From assembly GCA_905612355.1 (NCBI GenBank), contig CAJQRU010000019.1, positions 1 to 64,000 on the forward strand: a DNA stretch of 64,000 nucleotides. The letters run 5' to 3'. The translations under genes were made by a program, and so were the position numbers. This DNA comes from an uncultured Gammaproteobacteria bacterium. Lineage in GTDB: Bacteria; Pseudomonadota; Gammaproteobacteria; Arenicellales; UBA868. Shown here piece after piece: positions 49,589 to 58,770 of this stretch. Below the pieces are notes generated by a model. The model was not told where the DNA came from, searched no databases, and worked only from the letters and a program-made list of their open reading frames with translations. Within the stretch, counting starts at the first letter, position 1; the number at the start of each line of letters is the position of its first letter.

Positions 49589-50275
49589 TTGTCTTTTTTA
49601 GTCGCTTGGATAGTGTTTTTTTTTGATACGGACAAGGTCAATTATTGTAATAATCACCATCCTGTTTCCGCAGAGCTATTTATAATGGAGACCCTTTCCG
49701 AACAGGGGGATTACCGTGCCCAGTTCAATCTGGGTTTGATGTACTACAACGGACAAGGTGTTCTGCAGGACGATAAGACTGCCCTGAAGGGGTGCACCCT
49801 TACTGCCGAACAGGGGAGTTACCGTGCTCAATTCAATTTAACACCTCAGTTCGATTTTAACGGCGATGGCCGAATCGATACGGCAGATGGCGTTGTTGTG
49901 GGTGGAAGTACGATTGGTTATGCGGCACGCAAGGTCGAAGGCAAAGGCCTACTTACCGCGCCTTCGGTGAGCGGTAATGTCCATTTCGCACCCAGCAGTG
50001 GCGTAAAAAAGACGGAAGATATGACTAAGACGGCGCTAGTCGATTCTGATGCAAATAATAGCGGTCGCATTTCGTGGGAGGAACTCACTCCGAGGGAAGT
50101 CACCGCACCGACGACTCCTGTGGTCACTACTGACACTGAGACTGCCACTGCCACTGCCACTGCCACTCCTACTACTAAGACTGCCACTCCTAGTACTGAT
50201 ACTGATACTAACACCACCACCCCTACTACTGGCACTGCCGGGCCTCCTCCTGACACTACTTCGGCGAGTGATTAA
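49589..50275 (+). CDS. chimeric protein: Sel1-repeat fragments + EF-hand-like loops + Thr-rich tail
   Basis: LSEQGDYRAQFNLGLMYYNGQGVLQDDKTAL and TAEQGSYRAQFNL (Sel1-like), DFNGDGRIDTADG and DSDANNSGRISWEEL (EF-hand/dockerin-like), low-complexity TATATATPTTKTATPSTDTDTNTTTPTTG. Start uncertain. Confidence 0.6.
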   Translation: MSFLVAWIVFFFDTDKVNYCNNHHPVSAELFIMETLSEQGDYRAQFNLGLMYYNGQGVLQDDKTALKGCTLTAEQGSYRAQFNLTPQFDFNGDGRIDTADGVVVGGSTIGYAARKVEGKGLLTAPSVSGNVHFAPSSGVKKTEDMTKTALVDSDANNSGRISWEELTPREVTAPTTPVVTTDTETATATATATPTTKTATPSTDTDTNTTTPTTGTAGPPPDTTSASD

Positions 50276-50850
50276 ACCGTTTTAGTGGGAGGCGACTTGG
50301 TCGATAGACGTTTTTGGGTCGGGTAGTTTTCCGTATAGCTCGACGGTGAAACGAGGCCGGTATGCTGGGTAAATGGACTCACGCCGGAGCAATGTCAAAT
50401 GGTGCGCTTCTAATGGATGTTCGCCGCCACACTGTGTGAGGCGCTTTTCATTGTTGATGTGGACAATGCGGCGTAAAAACGCAATGCACCTTGTGTCATT
50501 CGACTGAAAGGCTTGTACGACCACTTGCAGGAAAAAAAGACACACACCATCTAACGCATGGTGCTCCAAGTTAATCAAATGCCACTCACCCGATGTTCTA
50601 TCTAGAGTTAGGGGGCTGTGGTGTCATTAATGAAATGAGCAACGCAATGACGCGCATGAAGATCACGCACATGTTATGCGGAAAATAGAAGCGCCACGCT
50701 GATTTCGGGTTGTTGTGTTGCAGGTTAAACCCTCACTACAGAGTGAGTCCCACGCGTACAATCGTGTATTCTTGGTGACACACAATACAACCCATAACAA
50801 TTCACACTCGTATCAACCAAGTTGGAATACCACCCAGGGCCTCTAACGTT

Positions 50851-52029
50851 ATGAATATACCTACAGAGATTCAAGGTTTTGAAGATGACCTCAAGCTGTG
50901 GCGCCGCGATATCCATCAACACCCTGAACTCGGATTCGAAGAAAAAAGAACGGCCAAATTCGTCGCCGAGCAACTAGCGAAATTTGGCTGTGAGGTGCAT
51001 GCCGGTATCGGTGGTACCGGCGTTGTTGGGGTGCTGCGTAATGGTCCTGGTAATCGCTCTATCGGACTCCGCGCTGACATGGATGCTCTGCCGATACAAG
51101 AAGAAAATACCTTTGGACACTGCTCAGCGCACGATGGGAAAATGCACGCCTGCGGTCACGATGGGCACACCACAATGCTACTTGGTGCGGCGCGCTATCT
51201 CGCTGCGACTCAAAACTTTAACGGTATTGTTCATTTTATATTTCAACCTGCCGAAGAAGGCCTCGGTGGTGCACACGCTATGATGGAAGATGGATTGTTT
51301 GAGCAGTTTCCATGTGAAAGTATTTATGGGATGCACAATTGGCCGAGTATGCCCGTTGGCCAGTTCGGCATTCGAAACGGTGCACTTCTTGCTGGTGGCG
51401 CGCTTTTTGATGTCACAGTGAATGGTCGCGGCTCGCATGGTGCATTTCCGCAGCACGCTAATGACCCAGTTCTCGCTGCGAGTGAAATCGTCATGTCGCT
51501 GCAACAAATTGTGGCACGCCGTTTTGATCCGTTGGAAACGGGGGTTGTTAGTGTGACTATGTTTAAGGGCGGCGATGCCTACAACGTGATTCCCAAAGTA
51601 GCTTCAATTGGCGGGACGGCAAGAGCGTTTTCAAGAGATGGACTCGAGATGATTGAAAAAGAAATGCATCGTGTGATAACTGGTGTCGCTGCAGCCCACA
51701 ACGTCGTTGCTGAATTTGATTATCGGGTCACCTTTGCGCCCACTATCAATACGCCGCGTGAGACCGAGTTAATTGCAGATGTTGCTGCAGACTTGGTAGG
51801 TGAAGAGAAAGTTGAGCGAAACCACTATCTGATTTCAGGCTCTGAAGATTTCTCTTTCATGCTCGAGAACCGGCCGGGAGCATTTATTCTGATTGGTAAT
51901 GGAGAAGACACGTCCCCAGTACACACGCCAACCTACGAATTCAACGACAACATTCTGCCGCTCGGTAGCACCTTGTATGCAAAAATTGTTGAACGGGAAT
52001 TGGCCGCGGACAGTGCCGCATTATCATGA
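50851..52029 (+). CDS. M20 family amidohydrolase (hippurate hydrolase/IAA-amino acid hydrolase type)
   Basis: WRRDIHQHPELGFEEKRTA, GLRADMDALPIQEE, HACGHDGHTTMLLGAARYL, IFQPAEEGLGGA. Confidence 0.95.
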   Translation: MNIPTEIQGFEDDLKLWRRDIHQHPELGFEEKRTAKFVAEQLAKFGCEVHAGIGGTGVVGVLRNGPGNRSIGLRADMDALPIQEENTFGHCSAHDGKMHACGHDGHTTMLLGAARYLAATQNFNGIVHFIFQPAEEGLGGAHAMMEDGLFEQFPCESIYGMHNWPSMPVGQFGIRNGALLAGGALFDVTVNGRGSHGAFPQHANDPVLAASEIVMSLQQIVARRFDPLETGVVSVTMFKGGDAYNVIPKVASIGGTARAFSRDGLEMIEKEMHRVITGVAAAHNVVAEFDYRVTFAPTINTPRETELIADVAADLVGEEKVERNHYLISGSEDFSFMLENRPGAFILIGNGEDTSPVHTPTYEFNDNILPLGSTLYAKIVERELAADSAALS

Positions 52030-52293
52030 GAGCCCTATTCCTATGCGAATTAGGTGGTCAGGGGTCTATTTCTCACTTAAAGCGTTAGGTCGTATAGATG
52101 CGCTGTAATGAAAAAACCCTAGCGAGGAAATAGCTTCCTTCGTGAAAGGCCGAAAAGGGTAGTTATCGGCAACACGGCCAAAAAGTTACTGTGATTGCCG
52201 TAGCTGCCTGCACTGCCGCGCCGAGCCCAGTACTTGTAGGGTATGTGTATCCACACACTTTCCTCTGGTGTTTCTGGGGGAATATAGTGGGGG

Positions 52294-52761
52294 TTGGTGA
52301 TCGCGGGAGAACAAAACGTGGAGAAGAGTATTTATGCGGGATTTTGGATACGGGCGCTTGCCTCAATTATCGATACCATAATAATGGTCGTGCCCATGTT
52401 TATGTTTTTGGCGTCAATTTATCCAGATTATTTTAGTTCAGAGCTTGATCCAGGTGCTCGAATGTATCGGGGCCCCATTGATGTCGCGGTCCAGTTGGGT
52501 GTGCCGTGTTTCTATACGATTCTTTTTTGGAGATTGAAAGGCGCCACGCCAGGTAAGATGATCGTAGAAATAAAAATTGTTGATGCAAAGACCTTACTTG
52601 AGCCAAGTGTGCCTTCTCTCATAGGGCGATACTTTGCCTATTTCGTGTCCACTATTCCGCTGTGTTTGGGGTTTCTTTGGGTGGCGTGGGGTAAAGACAA
52701 AAGAGGATTCCACGACAAACTGGCTGGGACAGCAGTGATTTACCCGGGGAGAGTCAAATAG
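52294..52761 (+). CDS. RDD family membrane protein
   Basis: YAGFWIRALASIIDTIIMV...FYTILFWRLKGATPGKMIVEIKIVDAKTL...GRYFAYFVSTIPLCLGFLWVAWGKDKRGFHDKLAGTAVI. Confidence 0.88.
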   Translation: MVIAGEQNVEKSIYAGFWIRALASIIDTIIMVVPMFMFLASIYPDYFSSELDPGARMYRGPIDVAVQLGVPCFYTILFWRLKGATPGKMIVEIKIVDAKTLLEPSVPSLIGRYFAYFVSTIPLCLGFLWVAWGKDKRGFHDKLAGTAVIYPGRVK

Positions 52762-53025
52762 GCGTGCCATAAACCCAGAGGGTGGTTGACATCTTTCATA
52801 AAGCCAACAAGTGCATTGTGTCGGTCAATGCTTAAGAGATTCAGCGCGAGAAGAGGGTGATGCTACCCAGTGCTGACTTCACCTAAGGAGATGAGATGCA
52901 GTGGGATAAACCATTGTTTCGGTGGTAATAAGAATAACCGTGGCTAGAAAATGAGAGCGTGTCTCGGGGTTTCAACTGGAGAATGGGATGCTAAAGAATA
53001 ACGAGTTGGTAGGGAGGGAAAAAAG

Positions 53026-53199
53026 ATGTTAGAAATGAAAGAAGAATGTCTAAAGTGTCTCACGCCGCTTGGTTTGACATCTGAGGTAATGATTTGTTCA
53101 TATGAATGTACATACTGTCTAAAGTGTGCCGAAGAAAATAATTCGATTTGTCAAAACTGCAATGGCAACTTGCAAAAACGACCCAACAGAACTCTGTGA
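53026..53199 (+). CDS. DUF1272-like small Cys-rich protein (57 aa)
   Basis: Translated by hand: MLEMKEECLKCLTPLGLTSEVMICSYECTYCLKCAEENNSICQNCNGNLQKRPNRTL. Paired CxxC motifs, RBS AGGGAGG upstream. Not in the ORF track. Confidence 0.8.
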   Translation: MLEMKEECLKCLTPLGLTSEVMICSYECTYCLKCAEENNSICQNCNGNLQKRPNRTL

Positions 53200-53746
53200 G
53201 AAATACCAGCACATTGTTTTTTTCAAAACAGGAAAACACCGATTGAAACACTCTATTTCTAAAGCCATTGTCATTGGATTCAGTTTGTTCGCTATGCCAT
53301 CGGCTCATGCTGCGGAAGGAACGGTTACCTTTGAAGTGCTTACTCCAGAGGCAGCGCTCCAGGCCGCTAAAGCAGCATTAGCCAGCTGTAGGTCATCGGG
53401 TTATCAGGTGGCAGTAGCCGTGGTGGATCGTTTTGGTGGTATTCAGGTGGTATTGCGTGATCAGCTCGCTGCACCACGTACAGTTGACACAGCAGTTGGA
53501 AAAGCACGCACTGCGGCTGGGTTCAGAACTAACACGACTGAAATGGTGTCGCTCACTGAGGAAGGCACACCTCAAGCAGGGATTCGTAACCTGCCGGGTG
53601 TCACCGTCATTGGCGGAGGGATGCTCATAGAAGCGGCTGGTTCACTGGTCGGTGGCATTGGGGTGTCTGGAGCACCTGGCCCACATCTTGACGACGCTTG
53701 TGCTCAGGCTGGTATCGATAATATTGAAGAGCTTTTGGAGTTTTGA
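53126..53746 (+). CDS. GlcG/HbpS-family heme-binding-like protein, exported
   Basis: Signal peptide-like ISKAIVIGFSLFAMPSAHAAEG; YQVAVAVVDRFGGIQVVLRDQLAAPRTVDTAVGKARTA, PGVTVIGGGMLIEAAGSLVGGIGVSGAPG. True start is probably downstream, near 53240. Confidence 0.85.
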   Translation: MPKKIIRFVKTAMATCKNDPTELCEKYQHIVFFKTGKHRLKHSISKAIVIGFSLFAMPSAHAAEGTVTFEVLTPEAALQAAKAALASCRSSGYQVAVAVVDRFGGIQVVLRDQLAAPRTVDTAVGKARTAAGFRTNTTEMVSLTEEGTPQAGIRNLPGVTVIGGGMLIEAAGSLVGGIGVSGAPGPHLDDACAQAGIDNIEELLEF

Positions 53747-54017
53747 AGTTAACAATGGTCTTTCAAAGTGGTCTCAGACCCTAAACTTCCACATTCGAGT
53801 CATTGGGATTGGGCGATGGACTTGGTATGAAACCTCTCCCTGCACTGTCTTTTTTATTGCCTGCTAGTATGTTCGAAATGCTCGCTTTTCCTCTGTCAGT
53901 GCACGAAAAAATCCTATGAAGTATTTACTCCTTTGTATTACACGTGACTCAGGGCGCCCTGGAGATCCCAAGTGGGACATGGGTTGCCTTAACTGCTAAT
54001 TGAAAGAGGGTCCCCCG

Positions 54018-55349
54018 ATGCCTAAGACATCCACCGGATTCCTGAAGTCGCTTGATGACAGGATCGAAGGCATATTGAATGCTTGTACGGCGTGTGGGGA
54101 TTGCGTTTCTATTTGCCCTACGCTGCAAGGCGCTAACATCGAGGTCACCGATCCCAAAGGCATTGCAACGGGTGTGCTTGATATTTTACGGGATAACGGC
54201 GTGGGCCTAGACGCGTCTAGGCAATGGGCCGCTGCGTGTTGCGGAACTGGCGCGTGTCTGACGTCTTGTAGCTACGGCATTAATCCCCGCTTCATGCTAT
54301 CGATGGCGCGTCGCGTGATGAAGGAGGATACCCCGGAGGAAGATCGGCGGGTAGCGGGGAAAGAGGCGTTTAAGGGTATGACTCGCGGCGTGCGTGTCCT
54401 GTCACGACTTCAGCTTGCACCCGACTTGTTGGAGCGTCTGAGCCCATCTTCCCATCCGACACTCACAGAGCCACCGGACCTGATTTTCTACACCGGGTGT
54501 AATTTACTGAAAACACCACATATCGGCCTGTTGTGCCTCGATGTTCTGGATCGTTTAGATATCAGTTACGAAGTCTATGGTGGGCCGGCCAATTGCTGTG
54601 GCTTCTTTCAGTTGGGTGCCGGTGATATGGCCAGCGCCGGTCGGCTGGGATTTAAGACGATCGAGCGGTTCGCACAAACCAAGACCGCGGAAGTACTCTC
54701 GTGGTGTCCCTCCTGCCATCTGATCTTCGGAGAAACACATCTACCGAGCAGCGAAGCCGAACTCAAGGCCAAACCGTCGTTCGATATGACGATGTTCGCA
54801 GTCTATTTGTCCCGCCATCTAGATGCATTGCAGCCGATGATGACCAATCCGGTAAATAAACGTGTCGCATTATGCGATTTTGCGGTGGCGGAAGAAGTCA
54901 GCAAAGGGGTAGTAGCTATTCTCTCGTGCATACCTGGCATTGAAGTCATTGATCTTGGCATTGATCGCATCGCTTATACACTCATCGCAACTCGGTCTAT
55001 ACCGGAACATGGGAAAAGTATGCTGGCTAAGTCGTTGCGTGCGGCTGAGGATGCTGGCGTCACGACGCTGGCTGGAGTTTATCATTCGGACCACCGCGAG
55101 CTCAGCGCTCATGAGGGCGCCTGGCCGTACGAGATTGTCAACTTTATGGAACTGATCGGTGAGAGTATGGGAATCACGCACGTCGATTTGTTCAAGCGTC
55201 TAAAACTAATGCAGGATGTTGATGCTATTTTGGACGCGTCTCAGGAATATATTGACGACAACGAGCTCGATCTGGAAGAAGTCCGGGAAGTGGTTCTAAA
55301 GGATCTGCTGGGTGAACAGTTCTTACCGATCGATCGCAGTTGGCACTGA
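54018..55349 (+). CDS. (Fe-S)-binding protein with CCG domain (HdrB/GlcF-like)
   Basis: CTACGDCVSICPT 4Fe-4S motif, YTGCN...NCCGFF...CPSC (CCG domain); second CCG-like half degenerate. Confidence 0.85.
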   Translation: MPKTSTGFLKSLDDRIEGILNACTACGDCVSICPTLQGANIEVTDPKGIATGVLDILRDNGVGLDASRQWAAACCGTGACLTSCSYGINPRFMLSMARRVMKEDTPEEDRRVAGKEAFKGMTRGVRVLSRLQLAPDLLERLSPSSHPTLTEPPDLIFYTGCNLLKTPHIGLLCLDVLDRLDISYEVYGGPANCCGFFQLGAGDMASAGRLGFKTIERFAQTKTAEVLSWCPSCHLIFGETHLPSSEAELKAKPSFDMTMFAVYLSRHLDALQPMMTNPVNKRVALCDFAVAEEVSKGVVAILSCIPGIEVIDLGIDRIAYTLIATRSIPEHGKSMLAKSLRAAEDAGVTTLAGVYHSDHRELSAHEGAWPYEIVNFMELIGESMGITHVDLFKRLKLMQDVDAILDASQEYIDDNELDLEEVREVVLKDLLGEQFLPIDRSWH

Positions 55350-55453
55350 AAGCGATTAACTACCAAATCGTGTCGTCCGAGGAAAAGATGTCATCGGTAG
55401 ACAGCGCCCACAAAGTCAACAAGTTCACTGTGTTGGTGGAGTGTTTGCAGTCA

Positions 55454-55553
55454 CTACCCGAACTTCCTCGCTAAATTGTCTGCTCTGGAGTGTGTATAGC
55501 TGCATCAGCATTCGTGGGTCTTTATATCCCGTGATGTTGGCTACTTCTGCAGG
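55454..55553 (-). pseudogene. tyrosine recombinase C-terminal remnant (copy A), frameshifted
   Basis: Reverse strand reads PAEVANITGYKDPRMLMQ in one frame and SYTHSRADNLARKFG* in the next. Matches the PEVAxITGHKDPRML-RYTHLxAEDLA integrase pattern. Confidence 0.72.
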
Positions 55554-55659
55554 GTTTCAGATTTTCTTGCATAGCCTTCTGGTCTCGACTCCCTAACAGG
55601 AATAAGATAGCGGTAGGAAAATAATGATTCCAAGAAAAAATTAGATCTGGAGACAAATT

Positions 55660-55953
55660 ATGAGCAAATTCAGTAATGTGGTTCGGTTCAAGGTTAAGCC
55701 GGAGTGTGTTGATGACTTCCTTAAACACTTTTCTGATTTGCCGTCTTATGAGGGACTCCTTAGTCAAATATTGATCAACACGGGTGCGCAAAAGTATTGT
55801 GGAGTGGGTTTGTGGGAATCAGAAGATGCTGTGGTTGAGGCAAGGCCGGCAATGATTGCTTCGCTTGATATGCTACGCCACATGCTGGACCAAATCTCAC
55901 CGGAGATGGGGGTTACGGATGCAGTATCTGGCCCCGTTGTGGTTGATCGTTAA
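55660..55953 (+). CDS. antibiotic biosynthesis monooxygenase (ABM)-like small protein
   Basis: 97 aa, NVVRFKVKPECVDDFLKHF ... GVGLWESEDAVVEARPAMIASLDMLR. Dimeric ferredoxin-like fold pattern; no intergenic lesions. Confidence 0.6.
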   Translation: MSKFSNVVRFKVKPECVDDFLKHFSDLPSYEGLLSQILINTGAQKYCGVGLWESEDAVVEARPAMIASLDMLRHMLDQISPEMGVTDAVSGPVVVDR

Positions 55954-55957
55954 CGGT

Positions 55958-56032
55958 TTAACCGAACTTTCTCGCTAAATCCTCTGCTTTTAGGTGGGTG
56001 TAGTGTCTTAGCATCTGTGGGCGGTTATGGCC
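55958..56032 (-). pseudogene. tyrosine recombinase C-terminal remnant (copy B)
   Basis: Reverse strand reads GHNRPQMLRHYTHLKAEDLARKFG* directly downstream of an in-frame stop. Confidence 0.75.
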
Positions 56033-56437
56033 TCAGCACCGGTAGTGGAATATAGTAGTGGTATGAAGCAGTTTACTGGCACTGCTGTTATCACTGTTTT
56101 TCGTGATGCCTCTTATGGGCGTCTGAAGCGCATTCCGCGACGTATTGGGATGCGTTGACTGCAGAAGGAATTATTGACTTAGTTAAGAAGGAACAAATGG
56201 CATTACCACAGTTAAGGAAGGCAAGAAATACTATCCATACAGCAGTTTCGTTTAGATGAATGGGTTGGTTTCTTTTGCTCATGTTTTTTACGACAAGTGA
56301 CCTTGGTGCGTAGGGTGCCATGTGGTTCAATTGCTTTAGGGGGATTGATCCAGACGCTGATTCCCCCTCCCATAATCATTCAGGTCTGACGTTACATGCT
56401 CACATTAACCACTTTTAAATCAATATGAGGCTACCTG

Positions 56438-56602
56438 ATGGTAAAATCCAACTACACGTTTGAGAAACGGCAAAAAGAGTTGGCTAAAAAGAAGAAGAAA
56501 GAAGAAAAACGTCTAAAGAAACTGGCCACAACTGCCGGGAATGATCAAGCCGATCAAGCCCAATCAGACAAGGATACACCTAATATTAGTGGTGACGTTT
56601 GA
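56438..56602 (+). CDS. small Lys-rich hypothetical protein (54 aa)
   Basis: Translated by hand: MVKSNYTFEKRQKELAKKKKKEEKRLKKLATTAGNDQADQAQSDKDTPNISGDV. Immediately upstream of cspA. Not in the ORF track. Confidence 0.6.
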   Translation: MVKSNYTFEKRQKELAKKKKKEEKRLKKLATTAGNDQADQAQSDKDTPNISGDV

Positions 56603-56697
56603 TCTAGACACATGAGAATTTCACTATTCCCATTTAGAAGTGGTGACTTCAATATGGGATTCCAATTCCTTCACCGAAACAAAGTAGGGTAAGTAAC

Positions 56698-56904
56698 ATG
56701 GCAAAGGGTACAGTAAAGTGGTTTAACACAGACAAGGGCTTCGGATTTATTGCTCCGGAAGATGGTGGTAAGGATCTGTTTGTGCATCATTCCGAGATTC
56801 AGGCGGGCGGCGGATACGCAACGTTGAGCGATGGTCAAGCCGTTGAATTCGAAGTCGGTCAGACTGAAAAAGGCCCATGTGCAAAGCAAGTTATTGGCGT
56901 TTAA
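56698..56904 (+). CDS. cold shock protein (CspA family)
   Basis: [35 protein letters not shown] (RNP1/RNP2 motifs). Confidence 0.97.
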   Translation: MAKGTVKWFNTDKGFGFIAPEDGGKDLFVHHSEIQAGGGYATLSDGQAVEFEVGQTEKGPCAKQVIGV

Positions 56905-56967
56905 GCTATAACGAATAACACATTGGCATAGTAGTGAAGTTTCTAGACTCACTACTACTCACATATC

Positions 56968-57003
56968 AAAGGGGTCATGTATTACGATGTGACCCCTTTA
57001 TTT
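56968..57003 (+). terminator. Rho-independent-like terminator after the cold shock gene
   Basis: AAAGGGGTCA ... TGACCCCTTT (10-bp perfect stem, 12-nt loop) followed by ATTT. Confidence 0.75.
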
Positions 57004-57111
57004 GACTGCTTGAGTACAGTAGTTAAATAGACACCGTAATATGGGTTCTGTGGGGAAGGATCAACGCCACGGCGTGTACCTTGCTATGCGATATGCCAAT
57101 CCTCTTGGCAA

Positions 57112-57161
57112 TCACCCCAACTTTCTCGTTAAATCTTAGCGAAGCTGTTTTGGCGGGTGAA
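57112..57161 (-). pseudogene. tyrosine recombinase C-terminal remnant (copy D), degenerate
   Basis: Reverse-strand DNA CACCCGCCAAAACAGCTTCGCTAAGATTTAACGAGAAAGTTGGGGTGA is similar to copy B CACCCACCTAAAAGCAGAGGATTTAGCGAGAAAGTTCGGTTAA; residual DLTRKLG* frame. Confidence 0.5.
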
Positions 57162-57206
57162 CAAGGGCCCCCCAAAGCCCTGATTCAGTAAAAAGATCGT
57201 ACGAGA

Positions 57207-58529
57207 ATGGCATCTATGGCTAACCACGTAACGCTGGGCACCGCTTATCGGTTTTTTATGCCCCTGATCCTGATGACTGAACTCAATATGATTTCAAAGT
57301 CAGTGATCAATGCTGTATTGGCACGGTCGCCAGATCAGAGTGTGACCTTGGCCGCGTTTCACGTTGCTTTCACTCTTTATTTTGCGCTTTCGTCAAGTAC
57401 CGAAGTGGGGTCACTCATTACCCTGGCATACCTAAAGACGAAACGATCGCTAAGACCTGTCTTACGTTTCATGATAGTGATCGTTGCGGTGCCGTGGGGG
57501 ATAGCCCAGATGCTTGCGTTCACAAACTTGGGTGACTGGGTTTATGGGGGCATCTTTGGGGCGAGTCAAGAGGTCGTGTTACAGGCCAAAATTGCGACGT
57601 TCATTCTCTCGTTAAGTGCACCAATTCTGCTCATACGCTCGATCTGTTTTGGTCTGATCTTGATGCACCAACGTACTATATTTATTACCTATGCTACTTT
57701 AGTACGGTTTGTTTCCCTCGCGGTTTCCTTGATCTTGTTGCCCAGGTATTTTACCGGTGCCTCGATAGGGGCGGTTGCCCTGGTTGTGTGCATGACGGTG
57801 GAAATGATTGTCGCTCTGGCGTTTGCTCAAGGGCTATTTCGTGAGTTGCCCCGGGGTGGGGGCGATAGTACTTCCGACCCAGTCTTCTGGCGGCAGTGGC
57901 GTTTTTCTTGGCCCCTGATGTTGAACGCATCATCGGAAATGGGTGTGGTAGTTGCGATTAGTATTTTTTTGGGCAGGCTGGCCAATCCCGATCTTGCTTT
58001 GGCTGCGTTCAATATAATCTACAGCCTGGTCTGCTTATCGATGAGCCCAATGCGCAACCTGATGCAGACGGCACAAGCGATCGTCAAGTCCATAAACGAT
58101 CGGCGGCCACTGTTCGTCTTCGCTCTGCATTTGATAATCTTTTTTGGTCTGGTTGGTATCGTTCTGTTTCATACCCCGCTGGAAAAGTTTGTTTTGGTTG
58201 ATTTAATGGGGCTGCAAGTCGAGCTTAGGTATTACTGTCTACCTGCCTTGAAACTCGCATTTCTAATGTCTGTTGCATGGGCCTACTCGGCACTCTTCCG
58301 TGGGTTGTTAGCGGGTGTGAAAAACACCACGATGCTTGCAGTTTCCGGACTCTCGCGGATTGCTGTGGCGGTTCTGGTTTGCAGTATTGGGATCGGTATG
58401 GCTCAAGTCAGTGGCCCTGTGATTGGCATTGTTGGCTGGATGGCTGGCTACGCGTTGGAGGCCACATTACTTGCTATGCATTTAAAGAGTCTGGATCGGC
58501 GGCAGGGCAAAGGATCACCGGACCGGTGA
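57207..58529 (+). CDS. multidrug/oligosaccharidyl-lipid/polysaccharide exporter superfamily membrane protein (MATE/ANKH-like)
   Basis: 440 aa, about 12 TM helices. Family assignment by overall topology and pattern only. Confidence 0.6.
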   Translation: MASMANHVTLGTAYRFFMPLILMTELNMISKSVINAVLARSPDQSVTLAAFHVAFTLYFALSSSTEVGSLITLAYLKTKRSLRPVLRFMIVIVAVPWGIAQMLAFTNLGDWVYGGIFGASQEVVLQAKIATFILSLSAPILLIRSICFGLILMHQRTIFITYATLVRFVSLAVSLILLPRYFTGASIGAVALVVCMTVEMIVALAFAQGLFRELPRGGGDSTSDPVFWRQWRFSWPLMLNASSEMGVVVAISIFLGRLANPDLALAAFNIIYSLVCLSMSPMRNLMQTAQAIVKSINDRRPLFVFALHLIIFFGLVGIVLFHTPLEKFVLVDLMGLQVELRYYCLPALKLAFLMSVAWAYSALFRGLLAGVKNTTMLAVSGLSRIAVAVLVCSIGIGMAQVSGPVIGIVGWMAGYALEATLLAMHLKSLDRRQGKGSPDR

Positions 58530-58770
58530 TAGAACTTGTAAGATGTTTCTAAATCAAACGGGTATTTGGTGGTTATTCCTGAATAAGATTAGCTGCGACA
58601 CCTGATATGTGGTTGATGCATGAATGTCGCAGTTTTCTCTATAATGCGTTTTAGATAAGGATGGTTACTAAAATTCTGACGTTTCCATGTATCTCCAAGA
58701 GATACCACGATATCCATCGGGTCTGAGATCAGAAACATCTATTGATATAGTTTTAGGAGATATTAAAAAC

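Noticed and set aside
49918-50256. 112-aa minus-strand Val-rich ORF
   Set aside because: Mirror of the Thr/Ala low-complexity repeats in the plus-strand chimeric ORF.
50282-50578. 98-aa minus-strand ORF in an intergenic gap
   Set aside because: Could be real, but no family, RBS or conservation evidence visible; not listed as a feature.
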